Source of the DNA: Macropodus opercularis
Taxonomy: Eukaryota; Chordata; Actinopteri; Anabantiformes; Osphronemidae
Reading direction: 5' to 3'
NCBI GenBank assembly: GCA_030770545.1
Contig: CM061099.1
Span: 14,019,001 to 14,083,000, forward strand
DNA length: 64,000 bases
The notes under the pieces: model-generated
Seen by the model: only the letters and a program-made list of their open reading frames with translations
Database searches by the model: none
Told to the model about the DNA's origin: nothing
In this document: positions 59,180-64,000 of the stretch, in pieces
Layout of the letters: the number at the start of each line of letters is the position of its first letter
Numbering within the stretch: the first letter of the stretch is position 1
Translations under genes and position numbers: made by a program

Positions 59180-60413
59180 GACTCCAACGCAACAGATTGT
59201 CTGTGAATATTATTCTTGTAACACAGAACTACACCAGTCTGCAACATACAACCCTGTTTCGGGAGCAAAAGGTCATGAATACATTTTCTGTGGGGTAGGG
59301 TGAAATGTGCATTCCCCCTCCAGAGAATCAATCTAGTCGTGAGGTTCACCATCACCTGGTGTGGGCAACAGAGCAGCAGGATTCAGCGAAGTGCGTCTTT
59401 TAACTGTAACATTGCAAAACAACTGGCATCTAAACCACTGGGCTGTTGAGAAGCAGGAAGTTATTCGCTCACGTAAAAAGAGAAACAGAAAGAAGAACAA
59501 GCAGAGTAAATCACAATGTCACATGAAGGTCGTCTGTGGGGCTACAGAAGAGAATATCTACATACTGCACCAAAGCACTCTCTCCTGTAAGAAAAAGACA
59601 GTAGAGGCTTCTTCTTAAGGCCTCATTGAAAATAGTTTAACTCTCACAACAGCGCTGACATCGCCTGGTCCCAGGGGCAAAAGAAGGCATCAGCAAGAGG
59701 CAGACCTTCACAGAATGAGACTTAAGTGATGTTAATATTTCACATATTCACCACTTTCTGTCTTCTGTCTATCTTCTTTTAATATACTTTAACCTCATAC
59801 TTCACAACCCTCTGAAATACTAATATAATATTATTATATTATTATTATTATTATTATTACGCTATAATCCATTGACCATTTGGCTAAAAATAAAATGTCA
59901 AAACAACTGAGATAAACACTTGAAATATTACTTATGAAGTATAAAAGGTGAGCTGGACACTTTTGTCTAGAAACTGCCTGTGAAAGAAAGACCAAGTTGA
60001 TCACATAGACAGAAAACCATGACACTCTACAGTTAACTGTTACCCAGCAGGTATAAAACTCACCTTCAACCTTAAAATGTGGCTCAAATAATAGTCGGTT
60101 GTTTTTGTGACATTGGTGTAACATTGGAACAACATTTACGGATCTTTCTGAAAAGGTTATCAAAATACTAAGATGTTATAATAACACGTTGTCTTCATCA
60201 TGTATTAACATTATTGTTAATTTGTTTAAAAGACTGTATTTATTCTTATACAATTAAACATGTCATTTCCTAGTGTTAATTTATAATAAAGATATATTAC
60301 TTTCCGTAGTTCATTTCTATTTAGAGGTTCTATTCAGTTCTCTTCTTAGACTGTATGTGGATCTCGTAATACATTCTCGATCTAGTCTCAATCTATTTGA
60401 TAGGATGGTGTAA

Positions 60414-60423
60414 TCTCGCGAGA
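60414..60423. promoter_or_regulatory. CGCG palindrome, inverted copy
   Basis: The palindrome is kept in the inverted copy although bases just beside it (60,325-60,405) have diverged from the array version. Confidence 0.5.
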
Positions 60424-60889
60424 ACACGCGAGACCGTAGTGAGTTTATCGGTTGTGGCTTGGCGGGCAAGTGTGTGATGCAGCAGAAGGAAACATCCAGC
60501 AACTGCTCCAGCGAGAGCACAGCGACATTTTCTGCTAGCAGCTGCAACTTTTAAAGGCTAAGTCAATATGTCAACGACATAATACAGTTTCATCCTCATA
60601 TAAAGTGATATGAGTAAAATGCTCAATGCCAATATGTGGTTACTTAAATGCTAACGCAACAGTTAGCTAAATTAGCTAATGTTAGCTAACACGGTGGTAG
60701 AAAGAGAAACATAATCATTTGGACTTTAACGCTGCTTTTGATCCATTACATCAACACTGTGGAGCACTACTGAAGAGCTGTTATGACTCCGGCGGCCTCA
60801 GTCTTGTTTTATGGAGACGTCTGCTGGTGCAGCAGCGTCTCAACCACAGACAGGGAGACAATCTTACGTGTTTACGCACGTCCGTGTCC

Positions 60890-60962
60890 GTGCGTCAGAG
60901 TCATGGCAACAGAACGGTGACGTGAAGCGAGCGTATAAAAGAAGCTCGGGCCTCTGACGTTT
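60890..60962 (+). promoter_or_regulatory. Gene Y promoter (inverted copy)
   Basis: TATAAAAG at 60934-60941, 109 nt upstream of the ATG. TGACGT (CRE core) occurs at 60918-60923 and again at 60955-60960, and GTCATGGCAAC just upstream resembles half of an RFX X-box. The TATA spacing is normal for a start site near 60,965. Confidence 0.65.
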
Positions 60963-61049
60963 CCCCTTTGCGCTTGGTTTTTTGAGCCGGAGACTTTCAC
61001 ACCGACAACCGAACCAACCTCGAGGTCAACGACTTGTGTTGCTGGAATC

Positions 61050-64000
61050 ATGGAGCCTCTCGGACGCCCCAGGAGCCCGCTGGCCGAAGGTGACCCCCGC
61101 CTTTACGCAGGTAGGCAGCGCCTCTATGTCTCACTGAGAGTCTGCAACTTGACTTGAAACTTAGGAAAGTACAAGATTATTGGTAAAGTGAAAAAAATGT
61201 CTTTTCTGTGTAAATACCGATGCTTCATGGAGGGATGTTACCGGGAAATGTGAGGAATGTGTAGCGATTTAGAAACATTGTTTTGTGTGGACATTTATCA
61301 GGCTCATAATTCAAATGGGAATTTATTTGTTAATTGGCTATTCAATATGCAATTTGGTCATGTAATTTGAAAATACATTTTGCAATTGGCAATTTTTAAT
61401 AAAAGCTAATCATTAGCATTTCACATTGTCGTGGCTTTTTGTAGGTAATATTCAAATGTCAATTCAATGTGATGTCATGTAATTTGAAAGTGCATTTTAC
61501 AATTGGCTGCTCAATGTGCAATTGACAAATGAACTGTCATTTGAAATATGAAGCTGTATCAAGTTCATTGTCTGATTTGGTTTTTACAAAATGGCGACTG
61601 GGCCTTTTCTTAAAAAATGCTGACATTTTCTGGAGCACCATGGCAACGATGACCATGGTGTCAAACCCAGAGCTGTTCAGAAGGATTCACGCTGTTGCTG
61701 TTCACATGTCACTTTGTCATTGCTGAAAGAGTTAAAAGCGCCCTAAACAATTGTTGATGTGAATGAACGCAGCATCATGTGATCTCAACCTGTCATATGA
61801 TCAGAGTAACAACAGAACCACAACATGCTGTAGAATTTACTACAAGGTGATGAATGTGCTGCAATTGCCTCCTGTTGTTTGAATGAAGGTGCTGTGAAGC
61901 ACAAATCTGGGTTGTCTGAAAATGTGGTGTAACCAGTGTTAAGAGACCTGATTAGTCCACAGAAAACCCAGTTTGTGTGTTTCTGTTGTTGCCTTTTGGT
62001 AGAAACTGTGTAGTAATGATTTAATAATGACATATGTCACAATAATAATAATGATGATACCACAGCTTCACTTGTATTGTTATTATTAAAACTACATTTA
62101 GATGATTGTTTTATTCATCAACAAATATTAATACTTCTGAACATCAATTAAATTTGTCTGAATGGTCGTCTGAATTTTACTGTTGTTGCTGGTCAGCTAA
62201 CGTCAACGTCTTTAGATACAGCAGGGTCCATGACTCCAGTGATGGTCAAGCTAAGTGTGACATGTTGTCTGTTATTTACTGGCAGGTGGTGCCTTTAGGC
62301 CTGAAGACGTCGTCGCCGATCCTCAGCTTCCCCCTGATGTCGGCGTTGGATTGGACGGTGAAGTATTGTGGGAGGCAGGTGGTGGAGATGGTCCGTGGGT
62401 CCCTCCACCCCGTCCTCCCTTTCCACCCCGTCCTCCCTCTCCTTTTCCCTTTGTGCCCTACGCTTATCCTCCTTTTTACGCTCCTCCTTATGCTTACCCT
62501 GCTTACCCTCTGATTCCTCCGTTTGTTCCTCCTCTTTACCCCGCTCCTGCTTACCCTCTGATTCCTCCGTTTGTTCCTCCTTTTTACCCTGCTCCTGCTT
62601 ACCCTGCTCCAGCTTACCCTCTGATTCCTCCGTTTGTTCCTCCTATTTACCCTGCTCCTGCTTACCCTGCTCCTGCTTACCCTCTGATGCCTGCTTTTGT
62701 TCCTCCTTTTTACCGCGCTCCTGCTGACCCTCCCTGTCGTGGCCCTTGTTGTGCTCCCCGTGCTGGTCATGTCCCTCCTCCTGTTTTTCAGGACTTGGAC
62801 ATGGACTCGGACTCTGGAGTGGACAGCGAGGGTGAGGAGGATGATGGAGCCAGCTCCTTTGGGTCCGCTGCATCTTTTGAGGACGAAGCGGAGCTGGTTT
62901 CTTCATCTTCTTCCAGCGGTAGAGGTAGGGATGACGATGATGAGGAGGGACCTGCTTCTAAGAGGCCAAGGTGGGTCTGATGACTAAGTGTCTCAGACTA
63001 ACATTGCTCTAAAGCAGGGGTGTCCATTGCTGGTCCTCCAGGGCCACTGTCCTGCTGATTTACCAATTGTCCCTTCGCTGGCTACTACTGATTAGCTTGA
63101 TGAGCAGCCGCTAATTGACTGACCTTACCTGATCATTGACACAGCTGATCAAGGTAATCAGCAGGGAGAGTTGGAAAACCAGCAGGGCAGTGGCCCCGGA
63201 GGACCAGGATTGTCCATCCCTGTGCTAAAGGGTGCAAAACCACAGATTTTACACCTGAGCATCTGGCACAATAGGAGCAGTAACCTTTCATCCATGGATG
63301 ACTGGCCTTTGCGCCTTGCAGGGCCAGTTTGTCCCACTGTCTTTGTATGTGACAGGACACCCCAGATGGCGCCTGGCACTGGGGCCTGTCTTTGCAATTT
63401 CTTTGTCTTTTCAAATTGTGGTTTTATAACTTGAATGAAGCTTTTGACCCTGAGAACTAGCCTTCGCGTCTGGCGGGGCAGCTCCCGTCCCAGGTAGCAT
63501 CTGGCGCTGGGACCTGTTTGCGTTCTTTTTATATTTCAGCATGGTGGTCGGTTCGACGTTTCTTTCACCCTGAAGGCTGCGTTTTGCGTCTGGCAGGGCT
63601 GTCGACACCTCATGCAAGTAGCCCTAGCGTCTGGCGGGGCAGGTAACATGACAGTCTTTCTTCACAGCGATGGTGATGCTGGAGACGTGCGTCGTGTCCT
63701 CCCAGTGAAGCTCCTCAGTGGCAGAAAAGGAGTGGACTGCAACATCATGTGTTATAGGGGGGCACATGGTTGTCTGTAGTCCTAGTCCTGGTCAAGGCCA
63801 CTGATTTACTGACCGTGTTTTCCATTGACCTGCTTCAGTAGCTGTTGACTGTGGACAGAAAGGTGAGTGTTAGATTTAATCTTATTACAGCGGTATTTCA
63901 TATAGTCACAGTTTACAGATTTATTGTGATTGTCTTTGTGTTTTTTTACATTCAAATGTATTGCACATATACAAACTGTTTTTATTTCTTTTTATATTTC
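61050..64000 (+). CDS. Gene Y, inverted copy, 3' end beyond window
   Basis: Exon 1 61050-61110, exon 2 62286-62980, first cassette exon 63540-63642 (HGGRFDVSFTLKAAFC...). The window ends inside the second cassette. This is the gene Y that lies directly downstream of the intact Mx, in the same orientation, with about 1.8 kb between the Mx poly(A) signal and the Y TATA box. Confidence 0.65.
63015..63222. mobile_element. hAT-like MITE, inverted copy
   Basis: Same element just after gene Y exon 2 in the inverted arm, so it was present before the inversion or duplication that created the two arms. Confidence 0.75.
63411..64000 (+). repeat. Gene Y exon-cassette repeat, inverted copy (partial)
   Basis: One full cassette and the start of the next. 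Its first cassette lacks the EPDWLVRG block (SDGDAGDVRRV instead), unlike the first cassette of the direct copies. Confidence 0.7.

Larger units (their letters stand above)
57678..64000 (+). repeat. Inverted copy of the unit (right arm)
   Basis: From inside Mx exon 8 to the end of the window the plus strand matches the reverse complement of the array unit: Mx exons 8-12, spacer, gene Y promoter, gene Y exons 1 and 2, MITE and the first gene Y cassettes. It carries the intact Mx rather than the deleted form. It forms a long inverted repeat with copy 5, about 7 kb apart at the inner edges. Confidence 0.95.

Noticed and set aside
59361..59618. 85-codon Lys/Arg-rich frame downstream of Mx, also present in array units
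   Set aside because: Open in all units only because they are near-identical. In copies 1-3 it lacks the same upstream codons, and there are no splice, promoter or homology cues.

Overview
This window is eukaryotic nuclear DNA, almost certainly from a teleost (ray-finned) fish. The evidence is spliced genes with GT-AG introns, an intact fish-type interferon-induced Mx gene, two full-length LINE-2 (L2) retrotransposons with the (TTGAA)n tail typical of fish L2, and a hAT-like MITE. No bacterial features, tRNA, rRNA or CRISPR array were seen.

Layout. Positions 1-53,235 are a direct tandem array of an approximately 9.05-kb unit, five copies, all read on the minus strand. Unit starts, taken from the same base in each copy, are 1, 9,050, 18,099, 31,995 and 45,924. 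Copies 3 and 4 are longer because each carries a private full-length L2 insertion (27,031-31,878 on plus; 38,197-43,081 on minus). Each unit carries two genes in the same order: (i) an Mx relative reduced to the first 20 codons of exon 1 joined to exon 8 and followed by exons 9-12, so the GTPase domain is missing but the stalk and GTPase-effector exons are kept behind an interferon-response-like element; and (ii) a second, unrecognised gene, here called 'gene Y', with a TATA promoter. Gene Y encodes a Pro/Tyr-rich then acidic protein of about 251 aa, followed by tandemly duplicated downstream exon cassettes.

Positions 53,236-54,514 are the diverged remnant of an older unit. At 54,515-54,739 there is an orphan terminal exon of a different Mx paralogue on plus. 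A complete 12-exon Mx gene (55,166-59,097, plus, 620 aa, all GTPase motifs present) follows, and then gene Y again on plus (61,050 to beyond the window end). So the right side is an inverted, intact Mx plus Y unit that looks like the kind of progenitor from which the array was amplified after a GTPase-deleting event.

Biology. Mx is a dynamin-like antiviral GTPase that works by stalk-mediated oligomerisation. Five nearby stalk-only copies with clean splice sites and open exons could be expressed as truncated, possibly dominant-negative or modulatory products, could donate sequence to the functional Mx by gene conversion, or could be passengers amplified with gene Y. The sequence alone cannot choose between these. 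The two L2 insertions are absent from sister copies, so they post-date the amplification, and their intact ORFs suggest recent activity.
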